Positions 1 through 9,005 of a stretch of DNA of 64,000 nucleotides are shown here, piece by piece. The DNA comes from Thiothrix fructosivorans. Lineage in GTDB: Bacteria; Pseudomonadota; Gammaproteobacteria; Thiotrichales; Thiotrichaceae. Made by a program: the position numbers and the translations under genes. The stretch spans positions 620,001 through 684,000 of the forward strand of contig NZ_JAFMPM010000006.1 of NCBI RefSeq assembly GCF_017349355.1. Reading direction: 5' to 3'. Within the stretch, counting starts at the first letter, position 1, and every line of letters begins with the position of its first letter. The notes under the pieces were generated by a model, which saw only the letters and a list, made by a program, of their open reading frames with translations, was not told the DNA's origin and did not search any database.

Positions 1-204
1 ATCGTCACGGTAAAAGGTGCTGCTGAGTTCGCCGAGTTCCTCGGCAAGCTGTAAGCGTTGATGCAGGGCTTGTGCAACCCACACGCCAGCGGTGTGCATT
101 CCCACCATCACAGGGTTGCTGATGTTTTTGTCCTGCATCCACTGGCGCACTTGCTGTTCGAGGCTGTCGAGTAACACATTGATATTATAGTTTTTGTTGT
201 CCAT
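1..204 (-). CDS. pyrR: PyrR, pyrimidine regulator / uracil phosphoribosyltransferase (5' part only)
   Basis: The first 68 codons of a gene that leaves the window at base 1. It starts at an ATG at 204, and the opening residues (MDNKNYNINVLL) followed by a VMVGMHTAGVWVA segment resemble PyrR N-termini. Known family role: a phosphoribosyltransferase-fold protein that makes UMP from uracil and PRPP and often regulates pyr genes. It overlaps the end of ruvX by 20 bp, in the tonB-yqgE-ruvX-pyrR order known from other gammaproteobacteria, where pyrB normally follows. The PRPP-binding motif lies outside the window, so the call rests on the N-terminus plus gene order. Confidence 0.75.
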   Translation of the reverse strand, partial: MDNKNYNINVLLDSLEQQVRQWMQDKNISNPVMVGMHTAGVWVAQALHQRLQLAEELGELSSTFYRDD

Positions 205-631
205 GGCTATACTCCTGAATCCAGCTTTCCAAAATAATAGTGGCGGCTATTTGGTCAATTTCTTCTTTACGCACTTTGCGTTTGCGTCCCGCTTGCCGTG
301 TCTGTTTGAGACGTTGCTCGGCTTCGAGGGACGACAGTTGTTCACTCACCACGTCAACAGGTAGGTGATAACGCCCTTCCAGTTGGCGGATAAAGCGTAA
401 AATCGGTTCTTGCATGGCGCTATCTGAGCCATCCAGCTTGCGCGGCATTCCGACCACCAAGCGTTTCGGTTGCCATTCTTGCAGACAACGGGTAACTGCA
501 TTCCAGTCGGGTGTGCCGTCGTGCGCTTGAATGGTCGATTGCGGTGTAGCAATACCGGTGAGGGTATTGGTAATCGCCACGCCAATGCGTGCTTTCCCGT
601 AATCAAAGCCTAGCACGGTTATGTGACTCAT
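185..631 (-). CDS. ruvX: RuvX/YqgF, RNase H-fold putative Holliday junction resolvase / rRNA processing nuclease
   Basis: A 148-residue protein of normal family length. Residues 8-19 carry the first RNase H-like strand (GFDYGKARIGVA, acidic D10), followed by the LVVGMPRKLDGS signature. The C-terminus has IDQIAATIILESW, the family's last conserved block. The usual DERLTT block is here SEQLSS: the glutamate is kept but the leading aspartate is serine. YqgF proteins are tied to 16S rRNA 5' end processing and proposed junction resolution. The start ATG overlaps the yqgE stop by 4 bp (ATGA), which implies coupled translation in the yqgE-ruvX-pyrR run. Confidence 0.92.
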   Translation of the reverse strand: MSHITVLGFDYGKARIGVAITNTLTGIATPQSTIQAHDGTPDWNAVTRCLQEWQPKRLVVGMPRKLDGSDSAMQEPILRFIRQLEGRYHLPVDVVSEQLSSLEAEQRLKQTRQAGRKRKVRKEEIDQIAATIILESWIQEYSHGQQKL

Positions 632-1194
632 GCGTGACCTACGGCAATGCCGAGTAAATTCAGGTCAATACCCAAGGTACGTGCCGCACCGCGCCAGCGT
701 TCCTGAAAGGCCATCTCAAACAGAATGGGCGCGGTAGAGGCGCAGGTCAGCCACGCATTTTCTTTGATTTCGTGCTCCAATTGCCCCGGACTCCAGCCTG
801 CACACCCCAGCAATAGCAAAAAGTGTGCGGGACCATTGCCGTGCGCAATGTCTTGCAAAATATCGCGGGAAGAGGTCAGTGCCAGATTATCCGACACGCG
901 CAACGTGCTTTCCCAATTGCGTTCGCCGTCGTGCAGCACAAAGCCTTGTTCGGCTTGCACAGGGCCGCCACTGAGCGCGAATTGCCCCGCAATATGCGGA
1001 TCGTCAATGGTAATGTCGAGTTGCTCGAACAATTCTCCGACGGTCATGCCTAGCGGACGATTGATGGTCACGCCAAAGGCGCCGAATTCATCGTGCTGGC
1101 AGATCAAGCTGACTGTGTGATCAAAATTCGGGTCGCCCATGCTGGGCATGGCGATCAGTAGATGGTTACGCAGGTTGAGAATGTCTTGAGTCAC
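628..1194 (-). CDS. yqgE: YqgE/AlgH family protein
   Basis: The real start is probably the GTG at 1194, giving 188 residues that open with MTQDILNLRNHLLIAMPSM, as family members do. The same frame is open up to 1422, but that stretch lies inside the tonB gene and is not protein-like. Conserved YqgE features visible are FGVTINRPLG, LSGGPV and LLLGCAGWSPGQLE. The molecular function of YqgE is not established; it is called AlgH in Pseudomonas. It lies 22 bp after the TonB gene and overlaps ruvX by 4 bp. Confidence 0.9.
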   Translation of the reverse strand: MTQDILNLRNHLLIAMPSMGDPNFDHTVSLICQHDEFGAFGVTINRPLGMTVGELFEQLDITIDDPHIAGQFALSGGPVQAEQGFVLHDGERNWESTLRVSDNLALTSSRDILQDIAHGNGPAHFLLLLGCAGWSPGQLEHEIKENAWLTCASTAPILFEMAFQERWRGAARTLGIDLNLLGIAVGHA

Positions 1195-1216
1195 GGTGAT
1201 TCCGGTGTTTGCTGGG

Positions 1217-2089
1217 CTATTGGGTGTTGAGCGTACCGCTGTGGAAAATCCAAGTGCGGGTAATGTTGAGCTGATCCCACTTGCGGCGAATTTCTTCGGG
1301 GAGTGTGGGATAAGGACCTGCGAGTTTAATAATGCGCAGTGCGGCTTTGTCCAACACATCGTACCCTGATGATAGACTAATTTGTGCATCCACGACACGT
1401 CCCTCGTGATCCAGTGTGGCATTGAGGATCAGTTTGCCGCTGAGATTGCGAGCAATCGCTTCTTCAGGGAAGTTGATATTGCCGATGCGCTCAATTTTTT
1501 TGATCCATGTGTCGATGTACTCGGCTTCTACCGCACTTTTCGCGCTGACGGCATCAATGAAATGGATGCGCGGGCGACGCGCATACTTGGCTTCCTCCTC
1601 ATCCATTTCCGCGAGTAATTGGGCAATTTCTTCGGTGGCATCGCTGCGTTCTTCCGCCACGGGTACGTTTTCGCTGTCTTCGGGTTGTTCCGGCGCTTTT
1701 TCAACGTGCTTGAAGGTTTCACCCTTGGTGGTCATGATTTGCGGGGTCATTTTGAGCGGTGTATCGGGCGAACTGGCTTCGGATTGCAACGGCGATTCGC
1801 CGTCAGTTTCAATCGGCATTAACGATGATAACGGGCTGGTCGGACGATTTTTTTCGTCGCTGCTGCCACTGGCTTGCTGATTGGCTTGCGCAATAAAATC
1901 CACCAGATCGGGCGCTTCCTCGGAATGCGTTTGCACGAGAGTAATGTCGAGTACCGGCGCGTACTTGGTGTTTTGCTGAAGTTCGGGTACAAAACCCACG
2001 CCAAAAATCAGCGCAAGGTGGAGCACAGCCGCGATGGGAAAGGTTTTAGCGAGCGGTTCATCCGCAAAGTTCATTGGCAATACATGCAT
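1217..2089 (-). CDS. TonB family energy-transducing protein
   Basis: A 290-residue protein with one N-terminal membrane anchor (about 15-35), then a long acidic, proline-containing periplasmic linker. The C-terminal TonB-like domain (about 205-285) contains NFPEEAIARNLSGKLILNATLDHEGRV and SSGYDVLDKAALRII. TonB proteins carry proton-motive energy from ExbB/ExbD to outer-membrane receptors. No exbBD genes lie nearby. The ATG at 2074 (residue 6) is an alternative start; neither start has a strong ribosome site. A TATTAT lies just upstream on the minus strand. First gene of the yqgE-ruvX-pyrR run. Confidence 0.85.
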   Translation of the reverse strand: MHVLPMNFADEPLAKTFPIAAVLHLALIFGVGFVPELQQNTKYAPVLDITLVQTHSEEAPDLVDFIAQANQQASGSSDEKNRPTSPLSSLMPIETDGESPLQSEASSPDTPLKMTPQIMTTKGETFKHVEKAPEQPEDSENVPVAEERSDATEEIAQLLAEMDEEEAKYARRPRIHFIDAVSAKSAVEAEYIDTWIKKIERIGNINFPEEAIARNLSGKLILNATLDHEGRVVDAQISLSSGYDVLDKAALRIIKLAGPYPTLPEEIRRKWDQLNITRTWIFHSGTLNTQ

Positions 2090-2256
2090 TGTTATAATAC
2101 GCAGATAACGTTTTTCACGGACAGGATGTTATTTTTACTATTATCCTGCTTGCTTTTTTTCAAGGTAAGCCCCTTTGATGGAGATTATCTTAACACCTTA
2201 ATAGGTCAATTGAGTAGAGCATTGTGTTAAAACAACGGAAGGGATGAGCGGAAGTG

Positions 2257-3030
2257 CTAGGTTTTACGGCAGAGCATGTGTTGGTAACGTGCTAACGAAC
2301 GCCACGGTTCTAGGCGCGAATAGGTGCGTTCTAGCGGCAAGACTTCCGCGATATTGACGGTTTTGCGCACGTCGCGGTACATGTAATCGTAGAAACTACG
2401 CACGCCGGACCACGTATCCAGTGCCAACCCCAGCGGTGCAAGCCAACTGAGCACTTCATCCGGTTTCAGGGGAGAAATCGGCGCAAGCCCCTTTTTGCCA
2501 TCGCTAGCAATGTTGCCTCGGCGCACCGTGTCCAAATCCCCCGCAATCAAGCGGCGCATCACGGTGGAATGGTGATTGAAAAACATCAGCGACAGCCAGC
2601 CCCCCGGTTTTAGGCAATGCAGCAAATGTTCCAGCCCCGCACGCGGTTCAGCCAGCCATTCCAATACGGCGTGGAAGATAATGAGGTCAAATGTGCCGTA
2701 TTCGTTGGGATTAAGATCCTGCACGCTGCTTTGGTGCAATTGAATCGCATCCTGCATTCCTGCTGCGGCAATATTCACTTCAGCACGTTGCAACATATCG
2801 CTGGACGGTTCTGCTAACACCACCTGGTGCCCTTGCTGTGCTAACCAAATCGCCATTTGCCCTAAGCCGCCACCAGCATCCAAAATCCGCAAGGGGCGTG
2901 TTGCCGCATCACCTACCAAGGCTTGCAAATCGTCTTGCAAAATCGCCAGCCGGATCATGCCGCGTGGGTCATCGTAAATGCTGCGTTGGAAGCGTTGGGC
3001 TAATCCGTCGAAGATACGGTCTTTTCGCAT
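2257..3030 (-). CDS. cmoM: tRNA 5-carboxymethoxyuridine methyltransferase CmoM
   Basis: A 257-residue class I SAM-dependent methyltransferase. It matches CmoM (formerly SmtA) throughout: the N-terminus RIFDGLAQRFQRSIY, motif I LRILDAGGGLGQMAIWLA (about 47-64), FHAVLEWLAEPR, LKPGGWLSLMFFNHH and a C-terminal YSRLEPWRSLARYQHML. Known role: methylates cmo5U34 in certain tRNAs to mcmo5U, tuning wobble decoding. It stands alone on the minus strand, with an intergenic region of 230 bp on its 5' side that holds a probable plus-strand RNA. Confidence 0.9.
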   Translation of the reverse strand: MRKDRIFDGLAQRFQRSIYDDPRGMIRLAILQDDLQALVGDAATRPLRILDAGGGLGQMAIWLAQQGHQVVLAEPSSDMLQRAEVNIAAAGMQDAIQLHQSSVQDLNPNEYGTFDLIIFHAVLEWLAEPRAGLEHLLHCLKPGGWLSLMFFNHHSTVMRRLIAGDLDTVRRGNIASDGKKGLAPISPLKPDEVLSWLAPLGLALDTWSGVRSFYDYMYRDVRKTVNIAEVLPLERTYSRLEPWRSLARYQHMLCRKT

Positions 3031-3143
3031 ATCAGAAACCTATGGTGATAGCTAGGTTGTTTTTTGTGTTTTTTTGATAAAAATCATAAAAAAATCCTTG
3101 TCGTGTAAACCGCTGTTTACTTCTTATTGGTTATACTGGGGGT

Positions 3144-3258
3144 AAGTTGTAAGTCTAAACAGGTTTGCAGCTTCCTGTGTCAGGAGACCCCTCAACTGAC
3201 CACATCAACTGACACAGTGTTTCAAACCGGCTGCCCTAAAGGTAAGCCGGTTTTTTTT
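3144..3258 (+). ncRNA. Candidate small RNA between cmoM and uup
   Basis: No plus-strand gene lies upstream of the intrinsic terminator at 3224-3258, yet a good -10 hexamer (TATACT, 3132-3137) sits about 90 bp before it. The predicted transcript of about 115 nt folds well: CTGTGTCAG (3175-3183) pairs perfectly with CTGACACAG (3209-3217), TCCTG can pair with CAGGA in a small alternative hairpin, and a CAACTGAC motif occurs twice. No convincing -35 was found. I do not recognise it as a known RNA family. The flanking genes are both on the other strand. Confidence 0.5.
3224..3258 (+). terminator. Intrinsic terminator of the candidate small RNA
   Basis: AAACCGGCT (3224-3232) pairs with AGCCGGTTT (3245-3253), and T residues run to 3258. 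The T run is on the plus strand. On the minus strand the hairpin is followed only by TTTG, so it serves uup poorly. Confidence 0.75.
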
Positions 3259-3260
3259 GC

Positions 3261-5063
3261 TCACTGTTCCAGTGCTTCCCAGCGAGCGAAGGCAGTGAGC
3301 AGGTCACTTTCCAATTGCTGTAACTCATCCTGACGAGCATTCACTTGTGCTGTACCTTGCTGGTAAAAGTCCGGCTGGCTCATGATCTCATGCAGGGCGG
3401 CAATCGCACGTTCCAATTGCTCAATCCGCGCAGGTAACAATTCCAACTCGCGCTGATCTTTGAAACTGAGCTTTTTGGCTTTGGGGACGGGTGCGGGTGC
3501 TACGACAGCGGCAGGCTTTTCGGCGGCTTTTTCCGGTTTGGCGGCAGGCTTGTCTTTCTCGGACACGGGCGCGGGGCGTTGCAGCAACCAGTCATCGTAA
3601 CCGCCTGCGTATTCGCCAATCGTATCATTTTCAAACACGATGCTGCGTGTCACCACCGAGTTGAGGAAACTCCGGTCATGCGAGATCAGCAACAAAGTGC
3701 CTTGGTAGTCGATCAGCAATTCTTCCAGCAATTCGAGTGTTTCGGCATCGAGGTCGTTGGTCGGTTCGTCGAGTACCAGCAAATTGGAGGGCTGCGAGAA
3801 TAAGCGTGCCAGCAATAAACGGTTACGTTCGCCGCCAGACAGTACTTTCACTGGCTTTTGGATTTGCAGCGGGGTGAACAAGAAATCCTGCAAATAGCTG
3901 ATAATGTGGCGGCGTTGCCCGTTGATTTCAACGAAATCTGAGCCGGACGCAATGTTGTCGCGCAGGTTTTTCTCGCCATCAAATTGCGAGCGGTGTTGGT
4001 CGAAATACGCCACTTGCAAGCGTGTGCCGAGCTTCACTGTACCGGCTGTGGGCTGCAATTGCTCCAGCAACAGCTTGATCAGGGTGGTTTTGCCAACACC
4101 GTTGGGACCAATAATACCGATCTTGTCGCCGCGCAAGATGGTGGTATTGAAGTCGCGAATCAGCAGATTGCCATCCCAGCCGTAATCGAGATGTTCGGCT
4201 TCGACCACCACTTTGCCGGAACTGTCGCCTTGCCCGATTTGCGCGGTGACTTTGCCTTGTACATTGCGGCGTTGTTTGAATTCTTCGCGCATCGCTTCGA
4301 GGCGACGCACGCGCCCTTCGTTACGGGTGCGGCGAGCTTTGACACCTTGGCGAATCCACACTTCTTCGTCGGCTAAACGCTTGTCGAACAGCGCGGCTTG
4401 CTGGGCTTCGGCATCCAAAGCGGCTTGTTTGTTTTCCTGATATTTTTGGAAATTGCCCGGCCAACTGGTGAGTTTGCCTCGGTCAAGTTCGATAATACGC
4501 GTCGCCAGTTTTTGCACGAAGGAACGGTCATGGCTGACAAAGAGCAGCGTGCTTTTGAAGCCCATTAGGAAGTTTTCCAGCCACTCAATCGCGGGGATGT
4601 CGAGGTGGTTGGTCGGTTCATCCAGTAACAGCAAATCGGGGTCGGCAACGAGGGCGCGTGCCAGCAAGGCGCGGCGTTTCCAGCCACCGGAGAGGCTTTC
4701 AAACAGCGTATCGGGGTCAAGCTGAATACGTGACAGTATTGTTTCGACTTTCCACTGAATTTGCCATTCGTCTTCTGGCTGCACTTCGCCCAAGCCTTCC
4801 GCTACGATGTCGAAAATGCGTGCTGAAAGGTCGTGCGGCACGTCTTGTTGCAAGCGGGCAATCTTGAGTTCGGGCTGGTGGATCATTTCACCCTCGTCCG
4901 GCAGGATGTCGCGGCACAATAGCTTCATCAGGGTGGATTTGCCCGTGCCGTTGCGCCCTAGCAAACATAAGCGTTCGCCCGGTTCTATGGTGAGGTCGAT
5001 GCCGTCAAACAGGCGATTGTCGCCGTTTTCCAGATGGATATTGCGTAAATGAAGTAAAGCCAT
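3261..5063 (-). CDS. uup: ABC-F ATPase Uup
   Basis: A 600-residue soluble protein with two ABC domains. Domain 1 has Walker A GRNGTGKS (36-43), signature LSGGW (124-128) and Walker B LLLLDEP (144-150). Domain 2 has GPNGVGKT (319-326), LSGGE (408-412) and LVLDEP (around 431). The linker EVWIRQGVKARRTRNEGRVR and a C-terminal coiled coil (about 545-600) after an Ala/Pro/Lys spacer are typical of Uup rather than EttA or YbiT. Uup acts on ribosomes and DNA and limits precise excision of transposons in E. coli. The strand and the 24-bp gap to the STAND gene at 5088 make no clear operon, because uup is downstream of it. Confidence 0.9.
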   Translation of the reverse strand: MALLHLRNIHLENGDNRLFDGIDLTIEPGERLCLLGRNGTGKSTLMKLLCRDILPDEGEMIHQPELKIARLQQDVPHDLSARIFDIVAEGLGEVQPEDEWQIQWKVETILSRIQLDPDTLFESLSGGWKRRALLARALVADPDLLLLDEPTNHLDIPAIEWLENFLMGFKSTLLFVSHDRSFVQKLATRIIELDRGKLTSWPGNFQKYQENKQAALDAEAQQAALFDKRLADEEVWIRQGVKARRTRNEGRVRRLEAMREEFKQRRNVQGKVTAQIGQGDSSGKVVVEAEHLDYGWDGNLLIRDFNTTILRGDKIGIIGPNGVGKTTLIKLLLEQLQPTAGTVKLGTRLQVAYFDQHRSQFDGEKNLRDNIASGSDFVEINGQRRHIISYLQDFLFTPLQIQKPVKVLSGGERNRLLLARLFSQPSNLLVLDEPTNDLDAETLELLEELLIDYQGTLLLISHDRSFLNSVVTRSIVFENDTIGEYAGGYDDWLLQRPAPVSEKDKPAAKPEKAAEKPAAVVAPAPVPKAKKLSFKDQRELELLPARIEQLERAIAALHEIMSQPDFYQQGTAQVNARQDELQQLESDLLTAFARWEALEQ

Positions 5064-5087
5064 AACACCTGTCGAAATAGTAAGCGG

Positions 5088-6764
5088 CTAGCGGGACGCT
5101 GTGCCTGTCCTTGCGGGTGGATAGTGCATGGATTGTACGTCTTTATCCAGTTGCCTGACGTGTTTTTGGTATTTTTTGGTGCGGATGTCGAGCATTTGCA
5201 AGGAATTTTGGTATTGCTTTAGCTTCGTGCTTAGGTCGATGAGGTTGTCGAGATCAGCACGGGTGACGGTGTGACGTGGCGGCAATGCTGTTACTGGCGT
5301 GACCGGGCTGAGCGCTGGCAATTCGACAATAGGTTGTTCTTCCTGAGTATCAGGTTCTGGAAGTAAGGTAAGAGCAAGGTTGATCAGTGATTCGGGAATA
5401 GGTTCAGCACGAATCTCGGTGATGATGTCGGGAATAATCGCTTCTACTGTCTCCGGTACAGTCGGTGTGATGATGCGACCAAACGGTGCGTTGATTTTCA
5501 CCGAAGGCTGGGTTTCACTGAGCGGCGCGATGCTGCTGAGATCCGCGTCCACTTTGGGCAAGTTGGCGTGGTACTGCATGAGGCGCTGGGTGGTTTCTTT
5601 CCACGCCTGCGGCCAGTCGAAACGGAGTTGGCGTTGATACGCTTCGCGTACCCATTGTGGCAACCAGAAGTAGCGCCCCGATAATTCCAGCAAGCCCAAT
5701 TCGCGCAATTGCAGAATCGCCAAGTAGCGTTTCTTTTGATTTAAACGTGCAAATGAACTGATTAAGCTGGCGTAGTTATCTTGCTGTTTTTTGTGGAATA
5801 GCCCCCAGCCTTGTGCTTTACCCAGCAGCGTTTCCAGCGCATCCCAGTGAATCGGGCGGTACAGCATACTGAGTAAATACAGGATGGCTTCGCTGGGCTG
5901 GTGCTGAAGTTCGGCGCTATTGGCGACCAGAATGCGGCGGGCTTGCCGCCCATCCGCTTGCTGATCCATCAACACCGGGATTTTTTCCATTTGCTTCCAA
6001 TCGCCGTTGTGCCAGACATTTAAATAGCCGCCCAGCAAGCCGAGTGTGAGGGGATTTTGTCCGTAATCGACTGCGATTTGACGTAATTTGTCCGCCTCCG
6101 CTTGCACGCCTTTGTAGCTTAAATACTCGGCAGATGCGTCTACCGATAATTTATCCAGTGCGTGGCGCTGCGTTTGCGTCTCATCGAAACGCCCTTGCAA
6201 GGGTTCACGACTCAAGGCGATGCACAAGCCTGTTTTACCCGCGGATAAACGTTCGATCAGTACATTCAGGCGTGGGTCGCCGAGTTGATGGAGATTGCTG
6301 CCCGTTTTGAATTGTAGGATGTCTAAGCCATCTAAAATCAACAAGGTATGGTGTGCTTGCATGAGACGAGCAAGGTGTTCGCCTTGCAAGAGATTAGGGC
6401 AACGGCTGGCGGTTTCGCCCCCAAACCAGTACAGGGCATGGCGGAAAAATTCTTCTACAGGGTCTTGGGGGATATGGGCTAAATCGGGCGGGTAGAATGA
6501 CCAAAGAAAAACTGCTTCGGCATCGTGCCAGTGCTTTTTTTGCAGGTGATGCAGCCATTTGTGGATTAAAGCCGTTTTGCCGCCGCCTGTTTCACCGTGC
6601 AAAAGGAACAGGCGTGCTTGGGGATTTGTCCACGCTTGATTCAGTAGACCGATTTCGTGGGTACGACCGAACAACCGTGGTGCTTCAAATTGGTTCACGT
6701 AGTCTTCTGCAGAAATGTCGTGCTGCCCACAATGGTATTCGTCCCGGATAAAGATCCTAGTCAT
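5088..6764 (-). CDS. STAND-type P-loop ATPase, first of a tandem pair
   Basis: A 558-residue protein. The P-loop GETGGGKT (57-64) and Walker B LLILDGLD (141-148) follow an FGR box (LFGRTHEIGLL, 31-41), the layout of AP-ATPase/NACHT-like STAND proteins. A winged-helix-like region (about 300-385) follows. The last 150 residues are a Pro/Glu-rich linker and a short coiled coil (about 510-545) instead of a repeat solenoid. STAND proteins generally act as ATP-dependent signalling switches. No sensor or effector domain is recognisable, so the role is unknown. A related but divergent ATPase lies upstream at 6917 on the same strand. Confidence 0.75.
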   Translation of the reverse strand: MTRIFIRDEYHCGQHDISAEDYVNQFEAPRLFGRTHEIGLLNQAWTNPQARLFLLHGETGGGKTALIHKWLHHLQKKHWHDAEAVFLWSFYPPDLAHIPQDPVEEFFRHALYWFGGETASRCPNLLQGEHLARLMQAHHTLLILDGLDILQFKTGSNLHQLGDPRLNVLIERLSAGKTGLCIALSREPLQGRFDETQTQRHALDKLSVDASAEYLSYKGVQAEADKLRQIAVDYGQNPLTLGLLGGYLNVWHNGDWKQMEKIPVLMDQQADGRQARRILVANSAELQHQPSEAILYLLSMLYRPIHWDALETLLGKAQGWGLFHKKQQDNYASLISSFARLNQKKRYLAILQLRELGLLELSGRYFWLPQWVREAYQRQLRFDWPQAWKETTQRLMQYHANLPKVDADLSSIAPLSETQPSVKINAPFGRIITPTVPETVEAIIPDIITEIRAEPIPESLINLALTLLPEPDTQEEQPIVELPALSPVTPVTALPPRHTVTRADLDNLIDLSTKLKQYQNSLQMLDIRTKKYQKHVRQLDKDVQSMHYPPARTGTASR

Positions 6765-6916
6765 TTATTCTGCCCCAATGCCCGTAAAATATTTTTATCG
6801 CCTACAAGGTAGCAAATCACCTGCACTTGTCAAGCAAGCAATACTGGCACGCCGTGTGAACGGCGAGCCTGATGCGATTAAGGCTGTCTTTTTCGGGGAA
6901 AGTTCAGTGACTTGTG

Positions 6917-8521
6917 TTAAGCACGCAAGCGTTTCACCGTTGGCGGCACGCCACATTTATCCCTCACCCGCTCTAATAAGCGTGATGCTTCCCGTGTTCC
7001 GCCGGTAATACGCAATAAGCGCGTCAGTAAGTTCATGTTTTGCAGGAGGCTGGGTTGATCGTGGCTCAATTCCGCATAAGCAACACCGCGTCTGGCGCAA
7101 TACATCGCCGCTGACATATTCCCTAAAATCAAATGGTGTTCGCACAAATGATTGGCAATGATGGAGGCGCGATACCAATGCTTTTGCATTGCCGACTTTT
7201 CCAGTTTGACACCCAGTGAACGCGTGGCAGTGACGGTGGAATGCAAATCCGCATGACCAAGGCTCAGGTAACGCTGATCCATACCGGGCAAGCGCTGCAA
7301 GGTCGGCGGCAAGACGGTGGCGAGGGTTTGCGTGCATTTTTCCAATAGCCCTTGCAGGCGATTGGGGATGTCGGGGAAGCGGGCGCGTACCCGTTCACGG
7401 AAATACACGCGCAACAGGCTGTGCACATCCAATGCGCCGGTATCGGGGGCGGACGAAATCAGGTGCATTTGGTACAAACGGCGTTGCACTTTGGAAAATT
7501 CACGGATGTTGAGTTTACTAAGCGGTTCGAGCGCTTGGAGGGTTTCATCCGGTTTTAACCAGCGTTTAAACCATGCTTGGCGTTGGCTGCGTAACAGCAA
7601 AAACAATTCTTTTTGCGTCGTCGGGCGATCTAACAAGGCAATCAAGTAGAGCAATAACAGTTCAGGTGTTTTCCACAACCATTGTTCGACGAGAGCGAGT
7701 ACGCGTCGCGTTTGCAAGCCTTCGCGCTCTTTATCACGCCACGCGAGGATATGGCTGACCTCTTCGGGGCGACCGCCATTGGCTAAATGTGAGCCGATTA
7801 AATCCAGCGTGAGGGCATGACCGCAAAAATCGTGCGAGAGTTTCTGCAAAGTGTCGGGCAGCAACATCACGCCACGCTGTTGCAGCAAAGCAGCGCCTTC
7901 GCTGTCGGTGAGTTCCGGCAGAGTGTAATGAACGATATTTTGCTGGAATAATTCGCACGCGGGAATGATTTGCCGTGTGGCAATCACGCACAGACCGGGG
8001 TTATACGCGGCGAGTGCATTGATCAGAATGCCTAGCGTGGGCGACATGGCGGTGGTGTGTTCGGCATCGACTTCAAACATCAGCGTCGGGAAATTATCCA
8101 ATACCAGTAAGGTTTGCTGCCGTTGGATGAGTTTCGCCAAGAGGTTGACCCGTTCAAGCGGGTGCGTCGGCAACGTCAGGTGATAACCGAACCATTGCAA
8201 AGCACTGTCGATAAATTCGTCGGCTAGTGTGTGCAGGTCGGCATCATCGCTGATGTCGGGGAATGACCATGCATATACGTGGTCTGCACCCAGCCAATTG
8301 ACGTGTTCTAATTTGCTGAGCCATGCTTGTAGCAAGGCTGTTTTGCCGGTGCCGCCGAGCGCGTTTAAGAGGAAAACGCCGGTTGACTCGTCGTACCATG
8401 CTTGATCCAGTGCGAGTAATTCGCGCTTGCGTCCAATGAATCCCTGCGCACTCTGTGGCAGACAGGCAAGGTTATCCCGTGCCTGTTGCTGCCGCCAAAA
8501 GGTGACAAATACCCCAATCAT
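6917..8521 (-). CDS. STAND-type P-loop ATPase, second of a tandem pair
   Basis: A 534-residue protein with an FIGRKREL box (28-35), Walker A ALGGTGKT (54-61), Walker B LLVLDNF (138-144) and helical regions behind. The C-terminus (about 440-534) contains TPR-like helices (CARRGVAYAELSHD, LLTRLLRITGGTREASRLLE). It shares the domain order of the neighbour at 5088, including an xxWSF motif after the P-loop, which suggests an old duplication. An unresolved 152-bp gap separates the two. Its 5' region (8522-8631) is AT-rich, consistent with a promoter. Function unknown. Confidence 0.75.
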   Translation of the reverse strand: MIGVFVTFWRQQQARDNLACLPQSAQGFIGRKRELLALDQAWYDESTGVFLLNALGGTGKTALLQAWLSKLEHVNWLGADHVYAWSFPDISDDADLHTLADEFIDSALQWFGYHLTLPTHPLERVNLLAKLIQRQQTLLVLDNFPTLMFEVDAEHTTAMSPTLGILINALAAYNPGLCVIATRQIIPACELFQQNIVHYTLPELTDSEGAALLQQRGVMLLPDTLQKLSHDFCGHALTLDLIGSHLANGGRPEEVSHILAWRDKEREGLQTRRVLALVEQWLWKTPELLLLYLIALLDRPTTQKELFLLLRSQRQAWFKRWLKPDETLQALEPLSKLNIREFSKVQRRLYQMHLISSAPDTGALDVHSLLRVYFRERVRARFPDIPNRLQGLLEKCTQTLATVLPPTLQRLPGMDQRYLSLGHADLHSTVTATRSLGVKLEKSAMQKHWYRASIIANHLCEHHLILGNMSAAMYCARRGVAYAELSHDQPSLLQNMNLLTRLLRITGGTREASRLLERVRDKCGVPPTVKRLRA

Positions 8522-8631
8522 GTTGTATGCCCGCCCGATAAATAGATCGAATGTTGTTATTTATTAGCTAATCGCGTTATCAAGTAAAATAGAATTTATT
8601 AATTACATTTTATTTATTGGCTATAAGCGTA
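8522..8631 (-). promoter_or_regulatory. AT-rich promoter region before the STAND gene
   Basis: 110 bp of very AT-rich DNA between the secreted-protein gene and the STAND ATPase start at 8521. A TTGATA hexamer followed 17 bases later by ATAACA on the minus strand is the best sigma-70-like pair. Confidence 0.35.
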
Positions 8632-9000
8632 TTATTTCCCAGCACTTAATTGTTCAGCGGCGGGGTCTGGCGTTTCGACCAGTTCGTTTTGTACTAAGGT
8701 TTCTGGACTGTGGTTGGTTTTTTCCGCTGTTGGCGTTGTCAGTGCTTCGCTACTGTTGTCGGCGGTCACGGGTAAACCTTCCTGCACGTTTTCACTCAGG
8801 TCAGTCATATTGCTCAGGCAGTCTTTCAGATAAGCGGCTTTTTCGTTAGCAGCAATGCCGTCTTCAACCGCATATGTTTCACACAATGCTGACAAGGCAG
8901 TGTTGTTATTTTCTTCACTGACAGCGACTTCATCGGCGGCAAATGACACCGCGCTGGCGGTTAAGCTGGCAACCACCAGCAAGGCGGACAGGTATTTCAT
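8632..9000 (-). CDS. Small secreted acidic protein
   Basis: 122 residues with a clear Sec signal peptide (MKYLSALLVVASLTASAVSFA, probable cleavage after AFA at 21). The mature part is acidic, Glu/Thr-rich and low in complexity at the C-terminus. It contains two cysteines in a short helical segment (CETYAVEDGIAANEKAAYLKDC) that could form a disulfide. No family recognised. It begins 5 bp after the metal-binding-domain gene, so the two are probably cotranscribed. Confidence 0.7.
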   Translation of the reverse strand: MKYLSALLVVASLTASAVSFAADEVAVSEENNNTALSALCETYAVEDGIAANEKAAYLKDCLSNMTDLSENVQEGLPVTADNSSEALTTPTAEKTNHSPETLVQNELVETPDPAAEQLSAGK

Positions 9001-9005
9001 GACGG

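Noticed and set aside
1195-1422. N-terminal extension of yqgE to an ATG at 1422
   Set aside because: It overlaps the conserved end of the TonB gene, is not protein-like, and the GTG at 1194 gives the normal family length.
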